The notes under the pieces are model-generated. The model was not told where the DNA came from, made no database searches, and was given only the letters and a program-made list of their open reading frames with translations. Positions 26,588 to 35,573 of a DNA stretch of 64,000 bases are shown piece by piece (positions within the stretch are counted from its first letter, which is position 1; each line of letters begins with the position of its first letter). Origin of the DNA: Haliea salexigens DSM 19537 (GTDB taxonomy: Bacteria > Pseudomonadota > Gammaproteobacteria > Pseudomonadales > Halieaceae); assembly GCF_000423125.1 (NCBI RefSeq), contig NZ_AUHJ01000005.1, positions 1-64,000 on the forward strand, read 5' to 3'. A program made the position numbers and the translations under genes.

Positions 26588-28735
26588 ATGAGTGTATTCA
26601 AATACGAGAAAGATGCCGACGGCATTGTGACGGTCACCATGGACATGACCGGGCCGGTCAATGCGATGAACGAAGAGTACCGCCTGGCCATGGACGAGAC
26701 GCTGCAGAAACTGGAAGCGGAAAGCGGGCTGACTGGTGTGGTGATAGCCTCGGCCAAGAAAGTGTTCTTTGCCGGTGGCGACCTCAATGACCTGTTGGCT
26801 GCAAAGCCGGGTGATGAGGCGGCTTTCATGGCAGAGGGGGAGCGAGTCAAATCAGGTCTGCGTCGTCTCGAGCACCTGCCGGTACCGGTTGTCGCTGCGA
26901 TCAATGGCGCTGCACTGGGCGGCGGCTTTGAACTGTCGCTCGCCTGTAACCACCGTGTCGCGTTGAACGACCGCAGCGTGCAGCTGGGTCTGCCCGAGGT
27001 CAGCCTGGGTCTGCTGCCTGGTGGAGGCGGCGTGGTGCGTATGGTGAACCTGCTTGGCCTGGAGAAGGCCCTGCCGTATTTGCTCGAAGGTACGCGTATT
27101 GACCCTGCCGCGGGTCTTGAGGCGGGCCTGATCAATGAGCTGGTGGAGAGTCGCGAGGCGCTCGTGCCGGCCGCCAAGGCGTGGATAGCAGCACAACAGG
27201 GCAGTGCGGAGGCAGCGCTGCAGCCCTGGGACCGCAAGGGCTTCCGTATCCCCGGCGGTAACGCGTCCAGCCCGCATATCGCCCAGCTCATTACCCTGGC
27301 GCCTGCCATGCTGCGTAAAAAAACCCGCGGCCTGTTGCCGGCCCCTGAGGTGATTCTCGATTGTGCGGTGGAGGCATTGCGTCTGGACTTTGACACCGCG
27401 CAGCGGGTGGAGTCACGTGGTCTGACCTATCTGGCGATGACGCCGGTGGCCAAGAACATGATCTCCACGTTCTTTTTCGGCATGAACCGGGTCAACCGGG
27501 GCGGCAGCCGGCCGCAGGACGTGCCTCCGCAGCAGGTGAAGAAGCTGGGCGTGCTGGGCGCAGGCATGATGGGGCAGGGTATCGCCTATGTGGCGGCCAT
27601 GGCGGGTATCAACGTGGTGCTCAAGGACGTCAGTGAAGATGCTGCCAGCCGCGGCAAGGCGTACAGCGAGCGTCTGCTGGACAAGCGTATACAGCGCGGC
27701 AAGCTCACGGAAGAGAAGAAACAGGCAATCCTCGACCTGATACTGCCGACCGTCAACAATGACGACCTCGCAGGGTGCGACCTGATCGTGGAAGCGGTCT
27801 TCGAGAACATGAGCCTGAAGCACAAGATTACCCGCGAACTGGAAGGGCAGCTCGCAGCTGACGGCGTATGGGGGTCCAACACGTCCTCCCTGCCGATTAC
27901 GCAGCTGGCTGAAGCGAGCGCGAACCCGGCCAATTTCATCGGTATCCATTTCTTTTCACCGGTGGATAAAATGCCCCTGGTGGAGATTATCTGTGGGGCT
28001 GAAACGAGCGACGAGACACTTGCCAAGGCCTACGATTTTGCACGGCAGATCCGCAAGACGCCGATTGTGGTCAACGACTCGCTGGGCTTCTTCACCTCCC
28101 GCACATTTGGCACCTATCTCGATGAGGGGGTGCGCCTGGTGGCCGAGGGGCTGCATCCGGTGCAGGTGGAGAACATGGGCAAGGCCATCGGGATGCCCGT
28201 CGGCCCGCTGGCGGTGTATGACGAAGTCAGCCTGGAATTGACACGCAAGGCACAGGAAACCTGGGCAGAAATGGGCGTGCTGGACAAGTTCAGCGACGGC
28301 ACCATCACGCGCGGTGTGATCAACACACTTGTGGGTGAGCATGGCCGCGGTGGGCGCCACCACGGTGGAGGCTTCTACGACTACGCGGAAGACGGCAGCA
28401 AGGCGATTTGGCCCGGTTTGCTGGAGCTCTACTATCAGCCACAAGCCAGCGTGCCGGAAGCGGATATGCGGGATCGTCTGCTGTTTCGTCAGGTTATCGA
28501 GGCACTGCGTTGCCTGGAGAGTGGTGTCTTGCGCACCGTGGATGACGGCAACATCGGTTCCATCATGGGCATCGGCGCGCCGCCCTGGACCGGAGGGCTT
28601 ATCCAGTTCGTCAATACCTATGGGCTGGAGCGTTTCGCGGCACGCTGTGCGGTGCTGGCTGAACACTACGGCGAACGCTTCCTCGCCCCGGCGATTGTGC
28701 AGCAGAAACTGGCGGCCGGCGAACGCTTCGAGTAG
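26588..28735 (+). CDS. Bifunctional enoyl-CoA hydratase / 3-hydroxyacyl-CoA dehydrogenase
   Basis: A 715-residue multifunctional beta-oxidation alpha subunit. Residues 1-220 are a crotonase domain with FFAGGDLNDLLAAK, GAALGGGFELSLACNHRVAL and the Glu in GLPEVSLGLLPGGGG. From about residue 315 a Rossmann domain starts (LGVLGAGMMGQGIAYVAAMA), followed by the dehydrogenase His in FIGIHFFSPVDKMPLVEI and two C-terminal helical domains. It performs hydration and NAD-dependent oxidation of acyl-CoA intermediates and should form a complex with the preceding thiolase. AGGAAAAGGA lies shortly upstream of the start. Confidence 0.93.
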   Translation: MSVFKYEKDADGIVTVTMDMTGPVNAMNEEYRLAMDETLQKLEAESGLTGVVIASAKKVFFAGGDLNDLLAAKPGDEAAFMAEGERVKSGLRRLEHLPVPVVAAINGAALGGGFELSLACNHRVALNDRSVQLGLPEVSLGLLPGGGGVVRMVNLLGLEKALPYLLEGTRIDPAAGLEAGLINELVESREALVPAAKAWIAAQQGSAEAALQPWDRKGFRIPGGNASSPHIAQLITLAPAMLRKKTRGLLPAPEVILDCAVEALRLDFDTAQRVESRGLTYLAMTPVAKNMISTFFFGMNRVNRGGSRPQDVPPQQVKKLGVLGAGMMGQGIAYVAAMAGINVVLKDVSEDAASRGKAYSERLLDKRIQRGKLTEEKKQAILDLILPTVNNDDLAGCDLIVEAVFENMSLKHKITRELEGQLAADGVWGSNTSSLPITQLAEASANPANFIGIHFFSPVDKMPLVEIICGAETSDETLAKAYDFARQIRKTPIVVNDSLGFFTSRTFGTYLDEGVRLVAEGLHPVQVENMGKAIGMPVGPLAVYDEVSLELTRKAQETWAEMGVLDKFSDGTITRGVINTLVGEHGRGGRHHGGGFYDYAEDGSKAIWPGLLELYYQPQASVPEADMRDRLLFRQVIEALRCLESGVLRTVDDGNIGSIMGIGAPPWTGGLIQFVNTYGLERFAARCAVLAEHYGERFLAPAIVQQKLAAGERFE

Positions 28736-28812
28736 CGCGTAACCGGCTATTTTCTCCGGGCAGGGCAGCGCGTATGATGCTGCCCTGTTTTGGCTGGATG
28801 GCCGGTTTGCTC

Positions 28813-29823
28813 ATGAAGTGCTTTTCTGATTTTCTGCGTGTCTCGCTTGTGGCACTGGTACTAGGCGGCTTTGCGCAAGCTGGCGTCGCCGCCCCGGAGG
28901 CCGCCGCCAGCGGTTTCTACCCGATTCCGGAGCCCGACGACCACCTGGTGGGTGGCCTGGTCACAACCACGGCCGCCGAAGAAGATACCCTCGTCCTGAT
29001 TGGCCGGCGCTACCGCACGGGCTATGGTGCCATTCGTGCTGCCAACCCGGGTGTCGATGCCTGGTTGCCGGGCGAGGGCACCCAGGTGCTGTTGCCCACC
29101 TGGCACATTCTGCCGGAGGCTGCGCGCAAGGGTATTGTGATCAACACGGCAGAGATGCGGCTTTATCATTACGAGCCCGCAGTGGCCGAGCAGCCCGCGC
29201 GGGTGGGGGTGTACGCGATCAGCATAGGTCGCGGTGGGCGTGAAACGCCGCTGGCGACTGCACGCGTGACGCGCAAGGCTCAAAACCCCACCTGGTATCC
29301 CACCGAGTCGATTCGCAAGGATCGTGCGGAACGTGGTACACCGGTGGCGGCGGTAGTGCCACCGGGGCCGGATAATCCACTGGGTACGCGCGCGCTGTAC
29401 CTGAACCTCCCCGCTTACCTGATTCACGGCACCAACCGCGAACTGGGTATTGGTATGCCGGTTACCGCTGGCTGTGTGCGCATGTATCCGGAAGACGTTG
29501 AGTACCTCTACGAGCAGGTGCCTGTCGGCAGCCAGGTGGAGATTGTCTATCAGCCGGTGAAGGCCGGGTGGATGGGGGATACGCTCTATGTGGAATCACA
29601 CAACCCGCTCGGCGACCTGCCGATCACGGTAGACGAGCGTGTACAACAGTTGCGTGCGGCCATAGCTCGAACGCTGGGTGAACGCAGGGATTTTACGGTG
29701 GACTGGAGCAAGGTGCGCGTTGCCGCCGAAGCGTCGACGGGTTTGCCTGTACCGGTGGGACCGATCTGGCTTGAGCACCACAGGCCGGATGAATCGAACG
29801 ACAGCGATGCCGTTGGTGAATAA
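28813..29823 (+). CDS. L,D-transpeptidase with LysM-like domain (ErfK/YbiS type)
   Basis: About 336 residues. A signal peptide runs to about residue 27 (MKCFSDFLRVSLVALVLGG, then an AxA-type site). A LysM-like region (TLVLIGRRYRTGYGAIRAAN, then LPGEGTQVLLP) precedes a YkuD catalytic domain with HGTNRELGIGMPVTAGCVRM, the cysteine being about C221. This is the domain order of ErfK/YbiS/YcfS proteins, which attach the murein lipoprotein to peptidoglycan. An OprI-like lipoprotein gene lies 58 bases downstream on the other strand, which supports that role. Start choice is uncertain: ATGs at 28774, 28777 and 28798 are also in frame. Confidence 0.88.
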   Translation: MKCFSDFLRVSLVALVLGGFAQAGVAAPEAAASGFYPIPEPDDHLVGGLVTTTAAEEDTLVLIGRRYRTGYGAIRAANPGVDAWLPGEGTQVLLPTWHILPEAARKGIVINTAEMRLYHYEPAVAEQPARVGVYAISIGRGGRETPLATARVTRKAQNPTWYPTESIRKDRAERGTPVAAVVPPGPDNPLGTRALYLNLPAYLIHGTNRELGIGMPVTAGCVRMYPEDVEYLYEQVPVGSQVEIVYQPVKAGWMGDTLYVESHNPLGDLPITVDERVQQLRAAIARTLGERRDFTVDWSKVRVAAEASTGLPVPVGPIWLEHHRPDESNDSDAVGE

Positions 29824-29842
29824 GGTTGGGACGAAAGTAAAA

Positions 29843-29864
29843 CGGCGGGGCCGAAGCCCCGCCG
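29843..29864 (-). terminator. Rho-independent terminator for the murein lipoprotein gene
   Basis: On the minus strand a perfect stem of GGCGGGGC and GCCCCGCC encloses a TTCG tetraloop, extended by one more C-G pair, and is followed by GTTTTACTTT. It lies 17 bases after the lipoprotein stop. On the plus strand the same hairpin is followed by GAAAAC, so it terminates the lipoprotein transcript better than the transpeptidase transcript. A strong terminator is usual for abundant lipoprotein messages. Confidence 0.8.
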
Positions 29865-29880
29865 GAAAACGTGCGACGTC

Positions 29881-30141
29881 TTACTTCTGCATGGAAGTCT
29901 TGAAGGCGCGGTCGATTTTGCTGTTGGCTTCATCGGCGCTGCGCTTGGCTTCTTCAGCGATGCGCTTGGCGTCAGAGGCTGTGCGCTCTGCGCCAGCTGC
30001 AGATTGCTTGGCTTCGTCAGCTGAGCGCTGAGCGGCTTCCGCGATGCTGCGTACTTCGTCGATTTGTGACGAGCTGGCACAGCCTGTGGCCAGTGTCGCG
30101 AACGCGGCGATTGCAACAGCCTTGATGAGCGTGGATTTCAT
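29881..30141 (-). CDS. Murein lipoprotein (OprI/Lpp type)
   Basis: An 86-residue outer-membrane lipoprotein. The signal peptide ends in LATGC (Cys21), the same lipobox as Pseudomonas OprI. The mature part of about 66 residues is an uninterrupted alanine-rich coiled coil (RSADEAKQSAAGAERTASDA and similar), as in trimeric Lpp. The last residue is lysine (TSMQK), the residue through which Lpp is linked to diaminopimelate. AAGGAG sits nine bases before the ATG. The gene lies between L,D-transpeptidase genes, the enzyme class that makes this link. Together this supports a covalent outer membrane-peptidoglycan tether. Confidence 0.93.
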   Translation of the reverse strand: MKSTLIKAVAIAAFATLATGCASSSQIDEVRSIAEAAQRSADEAKQSAAGAERTASDAKRIAEEAKRSADEANSKIDRAFKTSMQK

Positions 30142-30278
30142 GGTAATACTCCTTGAGCAGGGTTGGCCTGTCAGAACTAGGAAGCCACAAAGTGGCGAAA
30201 CGTGCAAACTTCGAACTCCCGTCTGGGGCCCTTGGTTCGAACGCGCGTAAAATATCACTCCCGGAGCATGGTAAACCA

Positions 30279-30773
30279 GTGAGCGTAAGAGCGTTATTGG
30301 CGTTTTGTGCATTTTTCCTGAATTTTATCTTGCCAGAGGCTGCTGCGGCCTTCAATCCAGCCGTTGATCAGGTGGTTGTGGTCAAATCGGAGCGTGTGCT
30401 GTATCTCAAGGCCAGCGGTGAGGTGGTGCGCCATTACCCGGTGGCCCTGGGCCCGGTGCCCTGGGGGCACAAGGAGCGTGAGGGGGATGAGCGCACCCCG
30501 GAGGGGCGCTATATTCTGGACTACAAGAACGCCGAGAGTCGCTTCTATAAATCAATTCGCGTGTCTTACCCCAATCAGCGCGACCGGCAACGGGCGCGAG
30601 CCATGGGTGTAGACCCCGGTGGTAACATCATGATCCACGGACAGCCGGAGACACCGCAACCCGGGGCGGAGCTGTTCAACTGGACTGACGGCTGCATTGC
30701 CGTCAGCAACGAACATATGGACGAGATCTGGCGGCTGGTGACCGTGGGTACGCCGATCGAGATTCTGCCCTGA
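30279..30773 (+). CDS. L,D-transpeptidase family protein (short, YkuD)
   Basis: About 164 residues. GTG at 30279 gives a signal peptide (VRALLAFCAFFLNFILPEAA) followed directly by a YkuD domain, with the substrate-binding RTPEGRYILDYKN, IMIHGQPE and the nucleophile C139 in WTDGCIAVSNEHMDEIW. This short form matches the YafK-like/ErfK-like group with only the catalytic domain, which in other bacteria can cross-link peptidoglycan or release Lpp. The frame stays open further upstream to 30153, across the region divergent from the lipoprotein gene, which makes the later start likelier. GGAG lies 13 bases before GTG. Confidence 0.87.
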   Translation: MSVRALLAFCAFFLNFILPEAAAAFNPAVDQVVVVKSERVLYLKASGEVVRHYPVALGPVPWGHKEREGDERTPEGRYILDYKNAESRFYKSIRVSYPNQRDRQRARAMGVDPGGNIMIHGQPETPQPGAELFNWTDGCIAVSNEHMDEIWRLVTVGTPIEILP

Positions 30774-30923
30774 AAAGACGTCGCGCAAGGCCCGGCACGC
30801 CATGGCTGCAGCCGCAGTAGTCGGTATGCGAGGGACCGCCCCGCGTATGGGGAGCAGGACTCGCGCTCTGGTCAGTTTTGGGGCGATGCGGTAAGCTGCT
30901 GCTTTAGTTGAGGAATAAGCACA

Positions 30924-31619
30924 ATGTTGGGGCGCGCCAGTTGTGTTTTCGTCATTGCCGCCGGGCTGTGCCTCGGCGCCTCTCTGCCGGCCGCCGCGGC
31001 GGGTGGCACGGAGCTGGTGCGGGCCCTGACCGCCGTCGCTCCCACCCTCGACCGCAGCGTGCTGCGCCGCGCCGTTGCGGCAATGAACTGTGCCCTGGAT
31101 CGTGGGCTGGAACGCGCAGAGCGCCTGGCTATTATCGATTTCTCCCTGCCCTCCACTGAGCAGCGGTTGTGGATTTTCGACCTGTCCCAGCGCGAGCTGC
31201 TACTCAATGAACTGGTGGCTCATGGGCAGGGCTCCGGGCAGAACGTAGCCTCCCGTTTTTCCAACGTATCCGGCAGTCACCAGTCAAGTATCGGGCTGTT
31301 TCGTACCAGTGAGAGCTACCGGGGCCGTCATGGCTATTCCCTGCGTATGGATGGCCTTGAAGCCGGCATCAATGATCTGGCGCGGGAGCGGGCTATCGTA
31401 ATTCACGGCGCGGACTATGTGGATCCGCAGTGGATAGACCGACAGGGCCGAATCGGGCGCAGCCAGGGTTGCCCGGCTGTCCGTCAGGAGGTCGCCAGCA
31501 CCGTTGTCGATACGCTCAAGGACGGCCAATTCCTGTTTTCCTGGTACCCGGATCCCGACTGGCTGGCCAACTCGGACTTTCTCAATTGTCCCGCGGGGGG
31601 GCTCGCCAGCCTCGACTGA
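30924..31619 (+). CDS. YkuD_2-type murein L,D-transpeptidase-like protein
   Basis: A 231-residue exported protein with a signal peptide (FVIAAGLCLGASLPAAAA). It matches the L,D-transpeptidase catalytic-domain-like family with RLWIFDLSQRELLLNELVAH, SSIGLFRTSESYRGRHGYSL, IVIHGADYVDP and the nucleophile region GRSQGCPAV (C183). This is the third transpeptidase-fold gene in 2.8 kb. It differs from the other two in its whole N-terminal half, so it is not a recent duplicate. GAGGAA precedes the ATG. It may act on peptidoglycan; the reaction is not established for this subfamily. Confidence 0.85.
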   Translation: MLGRASCVFVIAAGLCLGASLPAAAAGGTELVRALTAVAPTLDRSVLRRAVAAMNCALDRGLERAERLAIIDFSLPSTEQRLWIFDLSQRELLLNELVAHGQGSGQNVASRFSNVSGSHQSSIGLFRTSESYRGRHGYSLRMDGLEAGINDLARERAIVIHGADYVDPQWIDRQGRIGRSQGCPAVRQEVASTVVDTLKDGQFLFSWYPDPDWLANSDFLNCPAGGLASLD

Positions 31620-31656
31620 GCCTGGCGAGTGCTTCGCAGCCGGCGCTTGCGTTCGC

Positions 31657-34600
31657 TCAGCTGGCCATGGTCATGAGTGACGCATTGCCGCCCGCGGCCG
31701 TGGTGTCAATACTCACCGATTTCTCCCACAACGTTTGCTTGAGCAGGGTTTCAGGCGCCACACAGCTGATCAGCGGCAGTACCGGCCCTTCACGTGTTGC
31801 CAGTGCCCGCGCCGCAGCCCGCAGATAGCGGCTGCGCGCGTGTACCATCGCGCCGTGGATGCCGTCTTGCTTGAGCAGGGTGTCTGCACTCTCCAGTGGC
31901 AGCAGCTGGAACAGCCCCGCGGGCAGGCCAGCGGCATGCAGGCTGGCCAGGAGTGCCTGCCATTCATCCACCAGCTCAGGCGCGGCCATACCGATAACCC
32001 CGTTGCCTGTGGCCAGGGCCGAGATGATCGCCATCAGGTACTCGCCCTGATGTTCCCGGGTGTCCAGCAGCAGCAGCAGGGTGCCGCGTGGCTCGTGCTG
32101 CAACTGATTGGACTCTCCGGTCGGCCCGGGCAGCTGTTGTGGTGATGCCAGCAGGGTAGCCGCGTTGTGCAGTTGTTCCCGCGCGGCGCCCAGCGTGTTT
32201 TCAAGGATGGCCGGGTTGTCATCGGGGCGGCTTGCATAGGATGCCAGGAAGCGTCGCAACACCGATACCCGATCACTGACCGGACGGCGCGCCCAGCCCG
32301 GGGTGGCCTTGCACGCAGCGACAAGCGCGTCAGCCGTTGCCGGGGGTTCGCTACCTGCGTTCGGCAGCGCCAGTTGGCCCGCGGCGTTTTCTGCTTCTTC
32401 GCCGGTGGTCACCAGCCGCGACAGGTATTGCGGGCCGCCGGCTTTTGGCCCGGTGCCGGACAGTCCGCGCCCGCCGAAGGGCTGTACGCCTACAATGGCG
32501 CCGATCATGTTGCGGTTGACGTAGATGTTGCCCGCCTGCACACGCTCAGCCGCGCGTTGGCAGGCCTCCTCAATCCGGCTATGAATGCCAAAAGTGAGGC
32601 CGAAACCGGTCGCGTTGATCTGTGCTATCACGTCGTCAAATGCCTCCGCACGATAGCGGATCACATGCACAATGGGGCCGAATACCTCGCGTTCCAGCAG
32701 TGATACATTGCTGATCTCATAGAGGTGGGGCGGAAAAAACGTGGCTGCATGCCCCGCCGGGCGCTCGCCGGCGTAAAGCAGGCGCCCGGTCGCCTCCAGG
32801 TAGCGCACGTGGTCGGCAAGTGCCTGCTGCGCACGTTCATCAATCACCGGTCCGATGTCGGTTGCGAACTCAGCGGGGTCCCCCAGACGTAACTCCTGCA
32901 TGGCGCCGATGATCATGTCGATCACTTTGTCGGCAATGTCCTCTTGCAGGAACAGCACGCGCAGGGCGGAGCAGCGCTGCCCCGCACTCTGGAAGCCGGA
33001 TGTCACCACATCGCGCACCACCTGCTCGGGCAGTGCGGTGGAGTCGACGATCATGCAGTTCTGGCCGCCGGTTTCGGCAATCAGGGGGACCGGAGCGTCG
33101 CTGCGCTCGGCCAACTTGCGCGCGAGCCAGTTGCCCGTTGTGGTGGAACCCGTGAACATGACAGTTTTTACTCGCAGATCGGGGATCAGCTGCTCCCCTA
33201 CGGCGCGCCCTTCGGCGACCAGTAAGGCGATGGCACCCTCGGGAAAACCACACGCCGCCATCAAATCCACGGTGCGCTGGGCAATCAGGCTGGTTTGCTC
33301 TGCGGGCTTGGCAACTACCGTGTTGCCCGCTGCCAGCGCCGCACTGACCTGGCCGATGAAAATCGCCAGGGGGAAATTCCAGGGGCTGATGCAAAGCACC
33401 ACGCCGCGCGGCTGCAAGCCGTGCTCGGCAAAGCGGGCCTCCACGGCGCGTGCGGCGTAGTAACGCAGGAAATCCACGGCTTCGCGCACTTCCGCGACAC
33501 CATCGCGCAGTGTTTTACCCGCTTCCTTGCAGCACAGTGCGATCAGCTCGTCGCGGTGGGTCTCCAGGGCATCTGCCAGCCGCTGCAGGCACTGTGCGCG
33601 TTCATTCACGGGCAGCGCGGACCACTGGGGAAACCCCGCGTGGGCGAGCGCCAGCGCGGACTCGATGGTAGCGGCATCGGCCAGTTTGATGTGGCCGATC
33701 AACTCACTGCGGCGTGCGGGGTTGCGCACTTCGCTCACGCCACCGGTACCGACGGCCGCGATGGGCAACGAGGCCTCCCAGGCCTGCATGTTTCTGCGTA
33801 TCGCCTGCAGGGTGGGGCGGTCATGCAGGTCCACCCCCTGTGCATTGCGGCGTTCCTCCCCATACAGATCGGGTGGCAGGGGAATCAACGGGTTGCGTTT
33901 CTGCTTCCAGCCGCGGGCGGCCTCAACGGGGTCTTCCAGCAGGCTTGCCACCGGAATGTCCTCATCCACGATATTGTTGACGAAGGAGCTGTTGGCGCCG
34001 TTTTCCAGCAGCCGGCGCACCAGATAGGCGAGCAGGTCGGCGTGTACACCGACCGGCGCGTACACCCGGCAGGGCACTTTTTCGGCATCGACAATCTGGT
34101 TGTAGAGTGTTTCGCCCATGCCGTGTAAACGCTGGAATTCATAACCGCTGCGGTCGCTGTCCATCTCCAGGATAGTGGCGGCGGTGTAGGCGTTGTGTGT
34201 GGCAAACTGCGGGTAGAGGCTGTCGCGATAGGCGAGCAAGCGCGCCGCGCAGGCCTGGTAGGAGACGTCGGTAGCGGCTTTGCGCGTGAACACCGGATAA
34301 TCCTCCAGCCCTTCCACCTGTGCCAGCTTGATTTCCGTGTCCCAGTAGGCGCCCTTGACCAGGCGTACCATCAAGCGCCGCTGGCAGCGCAGGGAAAGTT
34401 CGCGCAGCCAGTCGATCACCAACAGGCTGCGCTTCTGGTAAGCCTGCACGGCAACTCCGAATCCCTGCCAATCGCCCAGCTCCGAGTCGCTGGCTACGGC
34501 CTCAATCACGTCCAGGGATAGCATCAACCGGTCCGCTTCTTCAGCGTCCACGGTGAAGCCGATGTCGAAGGATTTCGCCGCCAGTGCCAGCGCTTTCAGG

Positions 34601-35418
34601 CGTGGCACCAGCTCCGTCATAACCCGTTCGCGCTGGGCGAATTCGTAGCGGGGGTGGATGGCAGACAGCTTTACCGAGATGCCGGGGCTGTGCTCCGGGC
34701 CGCGGCCGTTGGCAGCTCGGCCGATGGCCTCGATCGCGTTGCGGTAGCTGTCGTAGTAGCGCTGGGCATCGGCTGCGGTGCGGGCCGCTTCGCCCAACAT
34801 GTCGTAGGAGTAGCGATAGCCCCGGCGTTCCGCCTCCCGCGCGCGCTCCAGCGCCTTGTCTATGGTGGTGCCCATCACAAACTGGGTGCCCATGATCTGC
34901 ATGGCATAGCGCACGGAGGCGCGGATAACCGGCTCCCCCAGGCGACCCATGGTTTTCTTCAACAGGCCGAATTGGCGCGGGTTGTCTTCGTCGTTGTAGT
35001 TCACCACCTTGCCAGTCAATAGCAGGCCCCAGGCAGAGGCGTTGACGAACAGTGACTCGCTGTTGCCGAGGTGGGAGCTCCAGTCACCATCGGCGAGTTT
35101 GTCGCGTATCAACCTGTCCATGGTGAGGTGGTCCGGTACGCGCAGGAGTGCCTCGGCGAGGCACATCAGCACCACGCCTTCTTCCGTCGATAGCGCAAAC
35201 TCCTGTAGCAACGCATCCACGCCCCCTTTGCCCACCTGCGCTTCGCGAATATTCACCACCAGCTGCCGCGCCCGCTCCCAGGCGCGGCTGCGAGCGGCCT
35301 GGCTCAGGGTGGCGACAGGCAGCAATTGTTCCAGTACCCGCGCCTCATCGTCGCGGTGGGTGGCTTCCATGGCCTGGCGCAGCGCGTCAGTGGAATCGAG
35401 TCGGCAGTCGTGCAGCAT
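31657..35418 (-). CDS. putA: Bifunctional proline dehydrogenase / glutamate semialdehyde dehydrogenase
   Basis: A 1253-residue PutA that oxidises proline to glutamate. Residues 1-130 are an arm/alpha domain with DHLTMDRLIRDKLADGDW; the FAD proline dehydrogenase barrel follows with SVKLSAIHPRYEFAQ and RLMVRLVKGAYWDTEIK. The aldehyde dehydrogenase domain shows ETGGQNCMIVDSTALPE and the catalytic C816 in SAGQRCSALRVLF. A further 200 residues form the C-terminal domain of long PutA types. No ribbon-helix-helix sequence is seen at the N-terminus, so it should not repress its own gene. An Lrp-type regulator is divergent from it, as in the PutR systems of other proteobacteria. Confidence 0.96.
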   Translation of the reverse strand: MLHDCRLDSTDALRQAMEATHRDDEARVLEQLLPVATLSQAARSRAWERARQLVVNIREAQVGKGGVDALLQEFALSTEEGVVLMCLAEALLRVPDHLTMDRLIRDKLADGDWSSHLGNSESLFVNASAWGLLLTGKVVNYNDEDNPRQFGLLKKTMGRLGEPVIRASVRYAMQIMGTQFVMGTTIDKALERAREAERRGYRYSYDMLGEAARTAADAQRYYDSYRNAIEAIGRAANGRGPEHSPGISVKLSAIHPRYEFAQRERVMTELVPRLKALALAAKSFDIGFTVDAEEADRLMLSLDVIEAVASDSELGDWQGFGVAVQAYQKRSLLVIDWLRELSLRCQRRLMVRLVKGAYWDTEIKLAQVEGLEDYPVFTRKAATDVSYQACAARLLAYRDSLYPQFATHNAYTAATILEMDSDRSGYEFQRLHGMGETLYNQIVDAEKVPCRVYAPVGVHADLLAYLVRRLLENGANSSFVNNIVDEDIPVASLLEDPVEAARGWKQKRNPLIPLPPDLYGEERRNAQGVDLHDRPTLQAIRRNMQAWEASLPIAAVGTGGVSEVRNPARRSELIGHIKLADAATIESALALAHAGFPQWSALPVNERAQCLQRLADALETHRDELIALCCKEAGKTLRDGVAEVREAVDFLRYYAARAVEARFAEHGLQPRGVVLCISPWNFPLAIFIGQVSAALAAGNTVVAKPAEQTSLIAQRTVDLMAACGFPEGAIALLVAEGRAVGEQLIPDLRVKTVMFTGSTTTGNWLARKLAERSDAPVPLIAETGGQNCMIVDSTALPEQVVRDVVTSGFQSAGQRCSALRVLFLQEDIADKVIDMIIGAMQELRLGDPAEFATDIGPVIDERAQQALADHVRYLEATGRLLYAGERPAGHAATFFPPHLYEISNVSLLEREVFGPIVHVIRYRAEAFDDVIAQINATGFGLTFGIHSRIEEACQRAAERVQAGNIYVNRNMIGAIVGVQPFGGRGLSGTGPKAGGPQYLSRLVTTGEEAENAAGQLALPNAGSEPPATADALVAACKATPGWARRPVSDRVSVLRRFLASYASRPDDNPAILENTLGAAREQLHNAATLLASPQQLPGPTGESNQLQHEPRGTLLLLLDTREHQGEYLMAIISALATGNGVIGMAAPELVDEWQALLASLHAAGLPAGLFQLLPLESADTLLKQDGIHGAMVHARSRYLRAAARALATREGPVLPLISCVAPETLLKQTLWEKSVSIDTTAAGGNASLMTMAS

Positions 35419-35450
35419 GAGGCGGGCTCTCGGGCAGGTTGAAAGTGAGA

Positions 35451-35527
35451 ATTGTAGTCAGTGAGCGGCAGAATGAGCTGTTTTTTTTCCACGTACTCTT
35501 GAATAATATTCTTCTGATTTATAAAAT
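35451..35527. promoter_or_regulatory. Divergent putA / Lrp-regulator control region
   Basis: Towards the regulator, TTGAAT (35499-35504) and TAAAAT (35522-35527) are 17 bases apart. A GAATAATATTC inverted repeat (35501-35511) overlaps that -35 and is a good candidate site for the Lrp-type protein. Towards putA, a -10-like TACAAT lies on the minus strand (35456-35451) without a recognisable -35, which fits a promoter needing activation; the repeat lies about 50 bases upstream of it. An eight-base T tract lies at 35481-35488. Confidence 0.5.
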
Positions 35528-35573
35528 TATAGCATATTGTGTGGTGTTTAGAGGCTTTGAGGGGAGGATTTGG

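Noticed and set aside
30184-30196. Hairpin GCCAC-AAA-GTGGC upstream of the lipoprotein gene
   Set aside because: The stem is only five bases, has no T run, and sits in the divergent upstream region; too weak to call a terminator or leader structure.
30153-30278. N-terminal extension of the short L,D-transpeptidase
   Set aside because: The extra 42 codons run through the control region of the lipoprotein gene and would hide the signal peptide; GTG at 30279 fits an exported enzyme.
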